Positions 10,962 to 23,603 of a DNA stretch of 64,000 nt are shown here, piece after piece (positions within the stretch are counted from its first letter, which is position 1; each line of letters begins with the position of its first letter). The position numbers and the translations under genes are program-made. A model generated the notes under the pieces. It made no database searches, was not told the origin of the DNA, and saw nothing but the letters and a program-made list of their open reading frames with translations. Source of the DNA: Anisodus tanguticus (Eukaryota > Streptophyta > Magnoliopsida > Solanales > Solanaceae); NCBI GenBank assembly GCA_034509755.1, contig CM067544.1, forward strand, positions 19,091,001 to 19,155,000, written 5' to 3'.

Positions 10962-11861
10962 ATTAACTTATCTTTAATAATAGGGAAATAAATCAGCAAA
11001 ATAATAAAGTGACTCAATATAATTAATTTTTGAAGCCATTAATGTACACAAAATCATAACTTTCACGATAAATAAAAATTGTTATGTCTTATCCTAAATA
11101 TACTCTTTAAAATAAGTAGAATTTTAAAAATTAGTTTGGTTAATCTATCCTTGAAAGCAAATAAAAATACTTCTGTTATAATTTTATTATTTAGGTTGAA
11201 TAAGTGAAAATTATAATATTTACATGTATATTATTCGAAAATTGAGTTTCAAATATGAATATATTGATAAATTAAAATAACCCTATAAAATTGAGGGACT
11301 ATACCCTTATATAAAGAAACTAATCCATCTTAAATTATTACATTAATATTTATGTTAGACAATCTCTTAGTTGCTACGAGAAAACCGTAGAATTCACTAA
11401 CTTATGGCACACAATCTTTATGTATGAACTTTTAAATGTATTTTACTATATTATATCCCAGCATATGCTATAATTTTAACATTCAAATATTTGTCTTGTA
11501 CTTTTGACATGTTATTTGTACTTTATGTAAAAAAGAAAAAGTTGATATATCCTTAATAATTTTTCTAATGAGAAGATATTTGTTATTTCTTATAAGTTTA
11601 ATTTTGTAAATTGATAATTACCTATACCTCTACAAGATCCAAAATTTAAGCCATAGCCAGTGATCTTAATTTTTTTTCAAAATTTAACCTTTGCTTTTTA
11701 ATCAACTTCAAGACTGGGTATGGAGTTTGATTATCAGACAATTTTGAAGCAACCAATTGAAGACATTTTTACATAAAGCAATTAACATGAGATACACGTG
11801 TAATGCATGTGTCTGAATACTAGTAAAATAAAAAATAAAAAGGAAGTACATTAGTAAAATA

Positions 11862-12094
11862 CTCATCCCGTTCCATTTATTTGGCGGTCTTTAATTGTGC
11901 AAGAGTTTAAGAAAGAAATAAAAGTTTTGAAGTTTATGATCTAAAATAAGTTATAGATATTTGTACGATTATAAATCATCTCGAGTAAAATGGTAAGTTT
12001 AAAGTTATATGATTTATTCTTAAATAAGGAAGTATGACATCTTTTAAGAGAAATTAAAGAGTAAAGTATGTCACATAAATTGAGACAGATGAAG
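11862..12094. mobile_element. Stowaway-type MITE (Tc1/mariner derived)
   Basis: The ends are imperfect inverted repeats: CTCATCCCGTTCCATTTAT on the left, and on the reverse strand of the right end CTTCATCTGTCTCAATTTAT. Each end is bordered by TA, the Stowaway target duplication. Length is 233 bp with no coding capacity. Confidence 0.75.
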
Positions 12095-12384
12095 TAAATT
12101 TTTTTCTTTTTTCTCTTTCCTTTTATATTTAACTTTACAAGTATTTTTATGTGGGATATGTGACGTGATCCGTTCTCATCGGCCCGCCTATGTCATTAGC
12201 GCCACAGGAAAGAAATTTATAGTCACTATGACTAGTAAAGTACCATTAGCATGCATCATTTACCCATGTTACCACCATACATTAAAAAATATAGGTGCAT
12301 TCCTTAATTATGATTCAATGACACTTTATTTGTATTCCTATGGAACATAGAAGAATGAGTTTTCAATATATTAGTCTACTATAC

Positions 12385-12641
12385 CACTAAAAAGTCTCTA
12401 TTTTTTCACTGAAAAATGTTCCGTGGTTATTTTTTATTGAATATCAGTGAAAAAAATTTAAATAGTAGTAATTTTACACGGAAAAATTAAGAAGTTTCCC
12501 AACATTTAAATGTGAATCTGTTGTTCCCACCATGCATTTTTCCAGTACGCTAGTTCGATAGAAATGAGATAGAAAAATCATGTTTTATAACACAAAATTT
12601 TCATTGAACGTCAATGGAAAAATTCTTTATTTCTAACAGTA
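12385..12641. mobile_element. CACTA-type MITE, degraded copy
   Basis: It is collinear over about 255 bp with the better-preserved copy at 45608-45861, sharing the TTTTTCACTGAAAAATGTTC-like start, the AAATAGTAGTAATTTT centre and the CACCATGCATTTTTCCAG block. The left end reads CACTAAAAAG; the right inverted repeat is decayed. Confidence 0.7.
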
Positions 12642-12803
12642 TTATAGGCTGCCTATATATAATCGCCTGAAAATTTATCAAATAACTTACAGAGGAAACA
12701 ATTTTATTTATGATCAATTGCAATAAAAATAATGAAACAAAAGATACCAATATTACTCTTGAAACTAAACAAAGCCTGTCTATCCTAGTTTTCCTTTTCA
12801 TAA

Positions 12804-13881
12804 TGTCACGACCCCAAATCTCATTTGTGTCGTGACTGCGTCTACCCTAACCTGTAGGCAAACCCAACCAGAAATTATATGAATAAGCATAATTAAATGC
12901 AGAAAATAAAGAAGTACAAGAGAAATCTAAATAAATCCCCAACAAGATCCGGTAGTCATTAGTACAGGCTCTAGTAACATCCGAATACAACGCTGAATAA
13001 GAAATATATAAACTGTCTGAATGTAGCAATACATCACTGTCTGAAAATAACAAGAACATAATATAAAGATAGAATGGAGTTATAGTGACGGGAAAGAAGT
13101 TACGGCTCACCTTGGACTCCAATATCACGCTCACTGAGGAAGTGGATCAAGCTGCTCTAGTGTCATCTCCTGGCTCTGTACATGCACATAGAGTGCATCA
13201 AGCGTAGAGTGAGTAGGGAAAACACGTGTACTCAACAAGCTTCATTGACCGACTCTAGCTATAACGGTGGCGAGGGCTGGTACTTTCCGATACATCTCTC
13301 TACTAGTTAATTACTTAAGCATAAGAATAATTTAGTTAACCAACCTACAATAAGTCTACAGTTCATTTAAGCATAAGTACTCTCAAGTCACACATCACAC
13401 AAGTCCAACCTAAACCCCGTTCAGGATCCCCTCAAGCTTCTCTACTAAATATCACAACAAGGTTAAGCATAAGCTAACAATATTCCTTCTAGCAGTCTAA
13501 ATGTCACAAGTATAATAGAGTTCAAATCCAGGCACATACAACATCAACACATATCATGAATATAAATGAATGCAATGCGGATGATATGTATGAATGCAAA
13601 TGGCCATAAATACCTGGTATACACACGGTGTTGCAGTAGATATCACTAACCCATGGGAGATTCATGAGGTCCAAATACCCATCCGATCCTATCGTATACC
13701 ACCACGAGGGCTGAAGTGTCATATCAGTCATCACTCTCATAACCATGTACCATATTTCTTAATTCGACTTCTCAAGTCATTCTCAGTGATTTATCAGTAA
13801 ACCAATGCCAAGTATATATAATGCATGAATGAGATGGATATGAATATATCATGCAATCAGCATAATCAGCTCATCAATAAT
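12804..13881 (-). repeat. Tekay-like 3' LTR, distal part
   Basis: Similar to 36746-37710 over about 900 bp (for example ATTTGTGTCGTGA, AGAGTGCATCAAGCGTAGAG, TACCTGGTATACACACGGTG). It is interrupted at 13881 by the Ogre/Tat element and resumes at 31523. The copy of ATAAT at 13877-13881 is part of this LTR. Confidence 0.88.
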
Positions 13882-16800
13882 TGTCGCGCCCGTTTTTGAC
13901 CTGGCTCGGGTCAAAGCGGAGCACAGACGTGTTCAGGTGATTCCTGGGTAAAGAATTGAGGAGTCGCCACCTAATTATTTTTTACGGTGAATTAGGACAC
14001 CTAAATATTAACTAAATGCTGTAATGTAACTCCAATTTTAAGGTCTGCGAAACTAGTGAGATTCTAGGTAAGGGTTCTTTATTATCCTAAAGGGAAGGGG
14101 TTAGGCATCCTTTAAGATCCGCTAACTTGCGGTTATCCGATCAAATTCAGGTTAATTATTACTAGAAAAATATGTATTTTATAAGTATAATAGATAAAAA
14201 GATGTTTGCAAATAATTAGTAAATGATGCATTTTAAAAGAAAGATACATGTAGAGATTTAAAAATATGCATTTGTATGGTATTTAAAGAGAAAAAAAAAC
14301 ATATAGAGTTGAAAAAATATGTATTTGACAATTAATAGTAAAACAAATTATTTATAATGTCAAAGAAGTAAAATTTGGGGAATCAATGAATTGTAAATTG
14401 ACAAAAGATAAACTTATTCGGTATGATTTAATAAAGCAAATAAAGATGACAAAAGTAGTTTTGAAAATCTTGAATACGCGTGACGATCCTAATATAAATA
14501 AACTAGCGAAGGATTTCTAAGTTTGAAATTAACCGAGCCTACAAATAAATAAGCTAGCGACGGGTTTCAAATCTTAAACTACCATGTGAATTAATCCTAA
14601 GTTTGCCTATTCTAAGCATTTCAATAGTTACATAAGTGCGATAAATAATATTACAATACAGAGCGTGATAAAAACTGAATAAAAGAAAGTAAATGAAATA
14701 AATAACTCCGCGGAACATTTGCCTTTATTTTACTTTAATCCTCGCAAGTTTATCAAGAACAAGCGGTTAGAAACGAGTAAAATACAAATAACTTCATATC
14801 CGTATTCAAAACAGTGAATGTTTTGATCACGGAGGGCTCAGACTTAAATTTTGAAAAGAACATTTCAATCACGCCGTGGCTGCAAACATATGACTAATGT
14901 GGTTTATTTTGATTGCCTCGCCTACTAAACGTGTTGGTCTCTCGGGTGAAATAGAAAAAGATCACTATAATCACGTCGTGGCTGCAAATATATAATTCAC
15001 CTCGCCTACTAAACATGTTGATCTCGGATGAAATAAAGGTTTAAGCCTCATCATTGCCCAGAAGTTATATTTCCGTCTTTACAACTGTGGAGGCCTCAAA
15101 ATCGACGGATATTTTTCATCGGCCAGTGTAGTATCGTGTTCAAATCAGTAAAATTAAATTGGAAACAGTAACAGTAGGCAGTAGGCAGCAAGCAGGAAAA
15201 CAGAGGCAAAAAAAACAGTTTCCGAAAATGACGCGGTGTCTAGTTTAAAACAGTAAAACAGCAAAACAGTAGAACAGTAATTTTGAACCGAGCAGTGAGC
15301 TGAAATAGAAAGCAGTATCCGAAAAGACGCGGTATTTATTCAAAACAGTAAAACAGTAAACAGTGATATCCGTTGCAAGGATATTTAAAACAGTAAACTA
15401 ATAAAACAGTAAGATATCCGTTGCTCGGATGATTAAAACAGTTAAACTGAAAAACAGAGAATTAATGCTAAAACAGAAAACGAAAAGTGCGGCCTCGATT
15501 TCAATTTCATCGGCCTAAATGCGATATTAATAAAACAATAAGACAGTAAAAGAAACGAGCAGTGAGCGATTAAAGTATCCGAACCAAATTCTGAAATGTT
15601 GGAACCGGAACAGGATTAAGAGGTATTTATGGAAAAAATCCGACCCGGATCATGAACAGCGACCCGAATGAAATCAAAAATTCAGATTTTTTAGGTAACT
15701 AGCAAACAGATATGAAAAATGGCATAATCTGGAAATACGCCAAAATCGGGTCGACCCGATCCGGGTCAGTGACCCGACCCGAATCAGATGCCAACCCGAA
15801 TCAGATTTTTTTTTTCATTTTTACAGATAACCAATAATAACAACAGCAACAATGCAAGAAATTTGGAAATTCAAACCGGGTCGACCCGACCCGGGTCAGT
15901 AATCCGACCCGAATAGGAGATTCAACCCGACATCAAATAATTCCATCAATTCCAGATAACCAACATACAAAAATATGAAATGCAAGAATTCTGAAAATAT
16001 CCAAATCGGATCGACCCGATCCGGGTCAGTGACCCGACCCGAATCAGTGATCCGAATCCGAAATCAAATGATCCAAACCCAAATCAAATTTTAACACCAA
16101 ATTCAGATAACCAATAACAAGAAAATGAAATGCAAGAATTCTGGAAATATTACCCGAATCGGGTCGACCCGACCCGGGTCAGTGACCCGTCCCGAATCTG
16201 TGATCCAAACCCGAATCAAATTTTAACACCGAATTCAGATAACCAATAACAAGAATATGTAATGCAAGAATTCCGGAAATATCCAAATCGGGTCGACCCG
16301 ACCCGACCCAAATCTGTGATCCAAACTCGAATCAAATTTTAACACCAAATTCAGATAACCAATAACAAGAATATGTAATGCAAGAATTCTGAAAATGTTA
16401 CCCGAACCGGGTCGACCCGACCCGGGTCAATGACCCGACCCGAATCGGTGATAAAAATCAGAGAATCAAAAGTTCACCAATTTCAGATAACCAACATACA
16501 AAAAATGTGAAATGCAAGAATTCTGAAAATGTTACCCGAATCGGAAAACTAAAAAATCAGAGAATCAAAGGGGAGAATAAACCTTTTCGGACTTGAATCT
16601 TGAATAACAAGGACGGCAAAATGCTTACAATCAAGAACACAACAAAATATTTATATCCAATTTGGGACCTCCGAAAAATCCCTTTGAAAATCCTCCCGAA
16701 AATCTGTCCAATCCCCCCTCAAAATGAAGAACAATATGGGGTATTTATAGGTGGATTCCCCCTAAAAACGAGTTTGAAATTCGAAATAAAGGATAAAAAA

Positions 16801-17772
16801 TCCGATTTTGGAAACGGATTTTGGGGGTATGGGTTGCGGATTTTATGGGTGTCAGCGCAACAGAGGGGGGTTGGTGGCGGCAGTGGTGAGGTGACCGGCG
16901 ACGTGGGGTCGCCGGTATGGGGTGTGGGGTCGGCGGCGATTTGGGAGAAAGGGTTAGGGTTTTTTTGATTTTTTCTGATTTTTGGTTTTTGTGTTTTGGG
17001 TTTTAAGGGTTGGGGGAATTAAAAGGGGGAATGGGTTATGGGTCGGGTCGGTCTGGTTCGGGTTTGGGGCCGACGGGTTGGGAATTGGGCTGGTCCGGTT
17101 GGAGGTTTCGGGTGGGCTTGGATCGACGGGTTGGGGGATTGGGCCAGCCGAGTGGGGGATTTAATTGGGGAGTTTGGGCTTGGGCGATGGGGAATAAAAG
17201 GGGAGTTGGGCTTCGGTTTTATTTTGGTGTGGGCCGAAAATTGGGGGGTTTGTTTTTGTTTTGTGTGGGTTTTGATTTATTTTGGGTGAGGGGAGATTAA
17301 ATGGGTAGAAATTGTATTGGGTTGGGCAAATGAAATGGGTTAGAAATTGTTTTAGGTTTAAAAAATATAAAAGGGGTTATGGATTTAAAAATATGAAAAG
17401 GGGCTTAATATTAAAATATATTTATATTTTTTTTGTAAAAGATGTGAATTATTTAAAATAACGTAACGATGTGATAATAATAAAAAATAATATTTGCGAA
17501 ATGTTTAATGCTTAAATAATAAATAAAAAAAATGTAAATGCGATGCAATTTTGCGAGAATAAAATAACATAGAATTTTTTTTTTTGGATAAAACTTATGA
17601 TTATGATAAAAATGCAAATGATAGTAAAAAATGCGAATAATAATAATAATAAGAGAATAATAATATATATATACGCATGTATGTCTATATTTTAAAATTG
17701 TTTTAAAAGTGTCAAAAATATTAAAAATTACGAATAAAATCATAAAAGATGGGACAAAATTGGGTGTCAACA
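13882..17772 (-). repeat. 3' LTR of the Ogre/Tat element
   Basis: Runs from TGTCGCGCCCG to GGGTGTCAACA on the plus strand, 3,891 bp. It includes a tandem array of CGGGTCGACCCG-containing units (15620-16565) that the other LTR has lost. ORFs inside it (for example 16600-17300) are Gly/Val/Trp-rich low-complexity frames with no recognisable domain. Confidence 0.92.
15620..16565. repeat. LTR-internal tandem repeats with GGTCGACC palindromes
   Basis: About eight units of roughly 115-130 bp, each holding AGATAACCAA, ATGCAAGAATTC and a core such as CGGGTCGACCCGACCCGGG. Two related units occur in the older LTR fragment near 4690-4940. The nested palindromes could fold strongly. Confidence 0.85.
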
Positions 17773-17788
17773 GATGCCCCTCTTTGGA
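17773..17788 (-). other. Polypurine tract of the Ogre/Tat element
   Basis: The minus strand reads CCAAAGAGGGGCATC directly before the 3' LTR, the priming site for plus-strand synthesis. Confidence 0.75.
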
Positions 17789-20149
17789 CGGAGACGATGA
17801 AAGAGTTTTCGGCCAAAGAAGTTGACTGAGTAGCCAATTTTGTCCTGATCATCGGGACTGCATGGTAAGAAATAGAATCCCGAGGGGGTAGAGAAGTTGC
17901 AAAAGGATGGTGCACATTCAAGAAACAATGCCCCAGTGTCGACTTAGGATGACACTGGTCGCAGATGCGAGAAATTAATGGGAAAGAGCGGGTCGACGTT
18001 CGAAGTAGGTCGTTGACCAATTTGCATCGGTTCGCCGTAAGAGATAGTTCCACGCTGTGATGAAGTTCCTGCAAATTGAAAACTCCTGCAAACTAAAGCT
18101 TAAGATAAAATTAGTGTATAACTGCTGAGAAAAATTGTAGAGGATATAACTTGGAAATACCCGCATTAGGAGGTGGGTGCCTGACTGAAATTAAAATACC
18201 CGCATCAGAAGGTGGAAATTTAAAATACCCGCATTAGAAGGTGGGTGCCCGAAAATTAAAATACCCGCATTAGAAGGTGAGTGCCGATTTAAAACCGAAA
18301 TTAAAATACCCGCATTAGGAAGGTGGGTGCCGATTTAAAACATACCCGCATTAGAAGGTGGGCGCCGATTTAAAACATACCCGCATTGAAGGTGGGTGCG
18401 CCGATTTAAAACATACCCGCATTAGAAGGTGGGCGCCGATTTAAAACATACCCGCATTAGAAGGTGGGCGCCCGATTTAAAACATACCCGCATTACGCAC
18501 GATTTAAAACATACCCGCATTAGAAGGTGGGCGCCCGATTTAAAACATACCCGCATTAGAATTTAAAACATACCCGCATTAGAAGGTGGGCGCCCGATTT
18601 AAAACATACCCGCATTAGAAGGTGGGCGCCCGATTTAAAACATACCCGGAAGGTGGGCGCCCGATTTAAAACATACCCGCATTAGAAGGTGGGCGCGCCG
18701 ATTTAAAACATACCCGCATTAGAAGGTGGGCGCCTGATTTAAAACATACCCGCATTAGAAGGTGGGCGCCTGATTTAAAACATACCCGCATTAGAAGGTG
18801 GGCGCCTGATTTAAAACATACCCGCATTAGAAGGTGGGCGCCTGATTTAAAACATACCCGCATTAGAAGGTGGGCGCACCGATTTAAAACATACCCGCAT
18901 TAGAAGGTGGGCGCCTGATTTAAAACATACCCGCATTAGAAGGTGGGCGCCTGATTTAAAACATACCCGCATTAGAAGTTGGGCGCCTGATTTAAAATAT
19001 ACCCGCATTAGAAGGTGGGCGCCTGATTTATGTCGTCGTGTTGACGTAATGTAAAGTGTGACCCTATTGCCATGCCATGATAGTTAATGTGTGGACATAA
19101 GCGATGCAAAAGTTGAGTAGAAGAGAGTGCGACCCTGTAAGTCGAAATACCGTTCTTTGCGTGGACACAACACGGTTGAGAACATGTTAGTTTAGCATGA
19201 TGTCTTTGTATAGTCTCCAAACAGGAAAGTGATCCTTGTGGTGAGCTGCGATGCGGAGATCCCTTGCGAATTTGCTCATGAATGTTGCAGCTTCCCTGCT
19301 GCTTTCTACCTGAAGAACCTGTACTAAAATAAATTTATGAGTTTGGGGAGGGGGAGTTGATTCGCGTTGACTTTATAGCTTTGGACTTGATAGTGTATGT
19401 CCTGCTGATTCGGACCTGTAGCCCCTCTCTGGTCCCCCGTATTGGATAGTCATTAATGAAAACATTCGAAAACAATTTGTAGAAATGCATCTTAAAAAAT
19501 GGAAACATAAAAATTCTATCGAATTTTGATTAAAATGTTTGTTGAAAATAATATGCTTATAAGAATTACTGCATATATATATAAATGTCTGTCGAGCAGT
19601 GACATGCGGTGAGACAAAGCAAACGTCTTATCCAAAATTCTTCTGGCTGAAGACTTAGTTTGCCGTTGCTTTTCCAAGTTTATCGGCGTCCTCTGGCAGT
19701 GATCCCTAAAAAATGCCCCAGTTTCTGATATGTGAGAATGACGATCTTTTGAACGGACAACCGAGTTTTGTGTAGATTGCTTGCCTGCCCTATCAGGGTG
19801 ATCAGATGAGTGTATTTTGTCATTTGTGAGATAAAGGAGAAAATATTTCCTAATGGTGGGACCGAAGCCGATTTAGGCCGCCTACGTATCCCCATGAGGG
19901 AATCAGGTCGTGACGTAGTTCATTACAAGCAAAAGGGAATTGTAAGGATTTTCTAAAATGGGACCAAAGCCGATGTGGCCGCCTACGTATCCCGCCGGGG
20001 GAATCATGTCATAACGTAGTTCATGTTACAAAGAAATGTGTTTCTGGGGGAATTTGCAATCTAGGAAACGGAACCCGACATGGGTTCTTTGCGTATCCCG
20101 CCTGGGAGCGCAATTTTACAACATAAGGAATGCATTACATAGAAAAATC
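17789..20149 (-). other. 3' UTR of the Ogre/Tat element
   Basis: A 2.4-kb noncoding stretch between integrase and the polypurine tract. It holds the 18155-19030 tandem array and three blocks of GCCTACGTATCCC with GTAGTTCAT (19870-20095). No gene is supported. Confidence 0.7.
18155..19030. repeat. Tandem array of about two dozen 35-37-bp units
   Basis: The unit is GATTTAAAACATACCCGCAT followed by TAGAAGGTGGGCGCC. The left edge holds older, more divergent units with AATTAAAATACCCGCAT, like those at 6466-6905; the interior is nearly homogeneous and a few units are shortened. The repeating frame on the minus strand (18863-18666) is an artefact. Confidence 0.92.
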
Positions 20150-21273
20150 CTAAATGTAGTATCTTTTCACTGCATCCGCGTTGATAGCTTTTGGCCATAC
20201 TTCACCGTCCATTTCAGCTAGAATTAATGCTCCTCCAGTCAACACCGGTGAACCATATAAGGCCCTTGCCTTAGGTGCGAATTTTCCTTTAGCTTCATTT
20301 TGGTGCGGGAATATGCGTTTTAGCACCAATTGCCCTAGTTCGAAAGTCCTTGGTTTTACTTTCCTGTTGAAAGCTTTGGCCATTCTGTTTTGATAAAGTT
20401 GTCCGTGACAGATCGCGTTCAATCGCTTTTCATCAATCAAGATCAATTGTTCGTACCGATTCTCGTATCCATTTCGCTTCGGTCGCTTGGCTTCTTGGAT
20501 AACTCTCAAAGATGGTATTTCTACTTCTGCCGGTAACACGCCTTCTGTTCCATATACCAATAGATACGGCGTTGCCCCGCAGAAGTCCCGATTGTAGTGC
20601 GATATCCCAAAAGTGCAAAGGACAAATGCTCATGCCGTGCTTGTAATTATCAATCATCTTTCGTAGTATTCTTTTGATGTTTTTGTTGGGTCGCTTTCGA
20701 TCGCTCCGTTCATCCGAGGTCGGTATGGAGTGGAATTGCGGTGAGTGATCTTAAACTTTTCGCATATCTCATTCATCGATTATCTTTGTTGAGATTAGCT
20801 CCATTGTCTGTTATAATCGACTCAGGGATTCCAAATCGACAGATGATGTTGTTGCGGACAAAATCAACTACCACTTTCTTTGTTACTGACTTGTGGGACG
20901 ATGCTTCTACCCACTTTGTGAAATAGTCAATTGCCACTAGAATAAATCTGTGTCCATTTGATGCGGCAGGTTCAATAGGGCCAATGACATCCATGCCCCA
21001 AGCTGCGAATGGCCAAGGAGAGCTCGTCACATTGAGTTCGTTAGGAGGCACCTTGATTAGATCGCCATGAATCTGACATCGATGGCATCTTTGCACAAAG
21101 TGGATGCAATTTGTTTCCATGGTCATCCAAAAGTATCCTGCTCTTAGAATCTTCTTTGCCAAAGTGAAGCCATTCATATGAGGCCCGCACGTGCCTCCGT
21201 GTATCTCTTCAACTAAACTGCTTGCCTCTCGGGCATCAACACATCTTAACAAACCGAGATCTGGAGTCCTCTC
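20150..21273 (-). pseudogene. Ogre/Tat integrase
   Basis: The catalytic D,D-35-E-type integrase of the element. It starts after a single-base frameshift at about 21270-21275 that separates it from the RT frame. In order: a zinc-binding HHCC region (EIHGGTCGPH, CHRCQ; 21200-21070), first Asp in GMDVIGPI (about 21000), second Asp in IITDNGANL (about 20800), a frameshift, the Glu region within MNGAIESD (about 20720), another shift, and the C-terminal domain (20560-20150). The C-terminal domain includes YGTEGVLPAEVEIPSLRV and GQLVLKRIFPHQNEAKGKF. Catalytic residues are visible, but at least three frame changes break the protein. Confidence 0.9.
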
Positions 21274-23603
21274 GATAAAGGATTTCTCCGTTTAGGAAGA
21301 AATGGTTTGCTAATCTCCTAAGTGTCCTCTTTTGTATACTGGTTATGCCTTCTGGATATTCACCTATCTTGAGATATCTCTTAATGTCGTGGTACCAAGG
21401 CTTTCCATCCAACTCTCCATCTATATTGAAACAATAGGCCGGCTGATCCGATAAGCTCACCTTGATGGGATCAATGTAGTTATTATCCGGATGTTGAATC
21501 ATGGAGGACGGTGTTGCCAGAGCATCAGCGAACTCGTTTTGAGTTCGTGGGATATGCTTGAATTCTATTTCGCTGAACTCTTTGCATAATTCTTTCACGC
21601 AATGCAGGTAAGGAAGTATCTTCACGTTCTTGGTGGCCCATTCGCCTTGCACCTGGTGAATCAATAAGTCTGAATCACCTATAACCAATAATTCTTGAAT
21701 GTTCATATCAACGGCCATTCTAAGTCCGAGTATACAAGCTTCATATTCCGCCATATTGTTGGTGCACGGAAATCGAAGCTTTGTCAAAATTGGGTAGTGT
21801 TGACCTGATTCTGAAATCAAAACTGCTCCAATACCAACTCCTTTGAAGTTTGCAGCTCCGTCGAAGAACATTCTCCAACCCGGGTACTCTTCTGAGATGT
21901 CTTCTCCAACAAACAGTACCTCCTCGTCCGGAAAATAAGTCCGGAGAGGCATGTATTCTTCATCCACGGGGTTTTCATCAAGATGGTCGACTAGTGCTTG
22001 TCCTTTGATAGCCTTTTGGGTGACATATATGATATCGAACTCACTTAGCAAGATTTGCCACTTTGCTAGCTTCCCAGTGGGCATGGGCTTCTGAAAGATG
22101 TATTTGAGTGGGTCCATTCTGGAGATGAGATAAGTGGTATATGCAGACAGGTAATGTCTAAACCTTTGTGCAATCCATGTCAAGGCACAACAAGTGCGGT
22201 CCAGCAAAGTATATCGAGCTTCGTAAGGTGTGAACTTCTTGCTCAAATAGTATATAGCTTGCTCCTTCTTTCCTGTTTCATCGTGTTGTCCCAGCACGCA
22301 TCCAAATGCATTTTCTAACACAGACAAATATAACAGCAACGGCCTCCCGGGTTCTGGAGGCACCAAAACAGGTGGGTTAGACAGATATTCTTTGATTCTA
22401 TCAAAAGCTTGTTGGCAATCCGATGTCCACTTGGTAGCAGCGTCTTTCTTCGGTAGTTTGAATATTGGCTCACATATCACTGTTGATTGTGCTATGAACC
22501 TGCTGATGTAGTTGAGGCGGCCAAGGAAACTCATTACGTCCTTTCGACTCTTTGGAGGAGGCAATTCTTGAATAGCTTTTACCTTCGAGGGGTCCAATTC
22601 AATACCCCTTCTACTTACGATGAAACCTAACAGCTTCTCAGCAGGGACACCAAATGCGCACTTTGCGGGGTTTAATTTCAGGTTATACCGCCTCAGTCGG
22701 TCAAAAAACTTCTCTAAATCTGTCAAGTGATCTGAAGTCCTTCGCGACTTGATAATAACGTCATCCGCGTAGACCTCAATTTCTTTGTGGATCATATCAT
22801 GGAAAATGGTAGTCATGGCCCTCATGTAGGTGGCACCTGCATTTTTAAGTCCGAACGGCATTACCCGTAGTAATGATATACTCCCAAGGTGTAGTGAATG
22901 CGTCGTCTTTTCGCGTCTTCTTTCATCCATCAAGATTTGGTGGTAACCAGCGAAGCAATCAACAAATGATTGCAATTCATGCTTTGCACAGTTGTCAATG
23001 AGTATGTGAATATTCGGAAGAGGGAAGTCATCCTTCGGGCTGGCCTTGTTGAGATCCCGATAATCCACGCACACTCGTATCTTTCCATCTTTCTTTGGCA
23101 CAGGTACAATGTTGGCCAACCAAGTCGGGTATCTCGTGACTCGAATGACCTTTGCGTCAAATTGCTTGGACACCTCTTCCTTGACTCTTAAACTCAAATC
23201 AGGCTTGATTTTCCTTGGTTTTTGTTTCACCGGAGGGTAGGACGGATCGATAGGCAATCTATGTGAAACAATATCCGTGCTCAACCCTGGCATCTCGTCA
23301 TAAGACCAAGAAAATATGTCGATATATTGCCTCAAAAGATCCGTCAGTTCTTTCCTTTGTGGGGCGTTCAGATGGACGCTGATTCTTGTTTCTTTCACAT
23401 TTTCTGCATCCCCCAAATTTACTGTCTCAGTTTCATCTAAATTTGGCTTTGGTTTATTCTCAAAATGTTCCAATTCCTCTGTCAATTCTTCTGGCTGCGA
23501 GTCTTCCTCATACTCTTCGAAGTCCTGTTCATTGTTTGGATTTTGTTTGTTTGTTTCATTACATGTCACATTCACATTATCGACAGATTTATTAGTTTGC
23601 ATG
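21274..23603 (-). pseudogene. Ogre/Tat reverse transcriptase with dual RNase H
   Basis: The longest open frame in the window, about 790 codons. An acidic lead segment is followed by the RT: finger motif NIVPVPKKDGKIRVCVDYRDLN (23120-23050), palm VMPFGLKNAGATYMRAMT (about 22860-22815) and catalytic YADDV (about 22765). A degenerate Ty3-type RNase H follows (LLLYLSVLENAFGCVLGQ, about 22340). A second, complete RNase H then shows the acidic set in FFDGAAN, MAEYEACILGLRMA, IGDSDLLIHQVQGEW and NEFADALA (21870-21510). A second RNase H is typical of the Tat/Ogre lineage. Residues coded by 22866-22905 read THSLHLGSISLL, whereas the frame one base off gives a family-like AFTTPWEY. A pair of compensating indels has thus scrambled about a dozen residues between RT blocks. 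The frame opens at the intron acceptor (23605-23604). Confidence 0.88.

Larger units (their letters stand above)
10475..12803. other. Noncoding AT-rich DNA
   Basis: No gene is supported. The stretch holds an (AT)n microsatellite (10925-10959), a Stowaway-type MITE (11862-12094) and a CACTA-type MITE (about 12385-12641), listed separately. Short ORFs have no recognisable domains. Confidence 0.6.

Noticed and set aside
16600..17300. Gly/Trp/Val-rich ORFs in the Ogre 3' LTR
   Set aside because: Low-complexity G-rich DNA inside a defined LTR. The matching stretch of the older LTR (5284-5469) gives different frames.
18666..18863. Repeating frame with MRVCFKSGAHLL units
   Set aside because: A read-through of the Ogre 3' UTR tandem array, not a repeat protein.
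6220..19030. Possible CRISPR array at the regular 33-39-bp repeats
   Set aside because: There are no unique spacers; units abut directly and sit in the 3' UTRs of plant retroelements.
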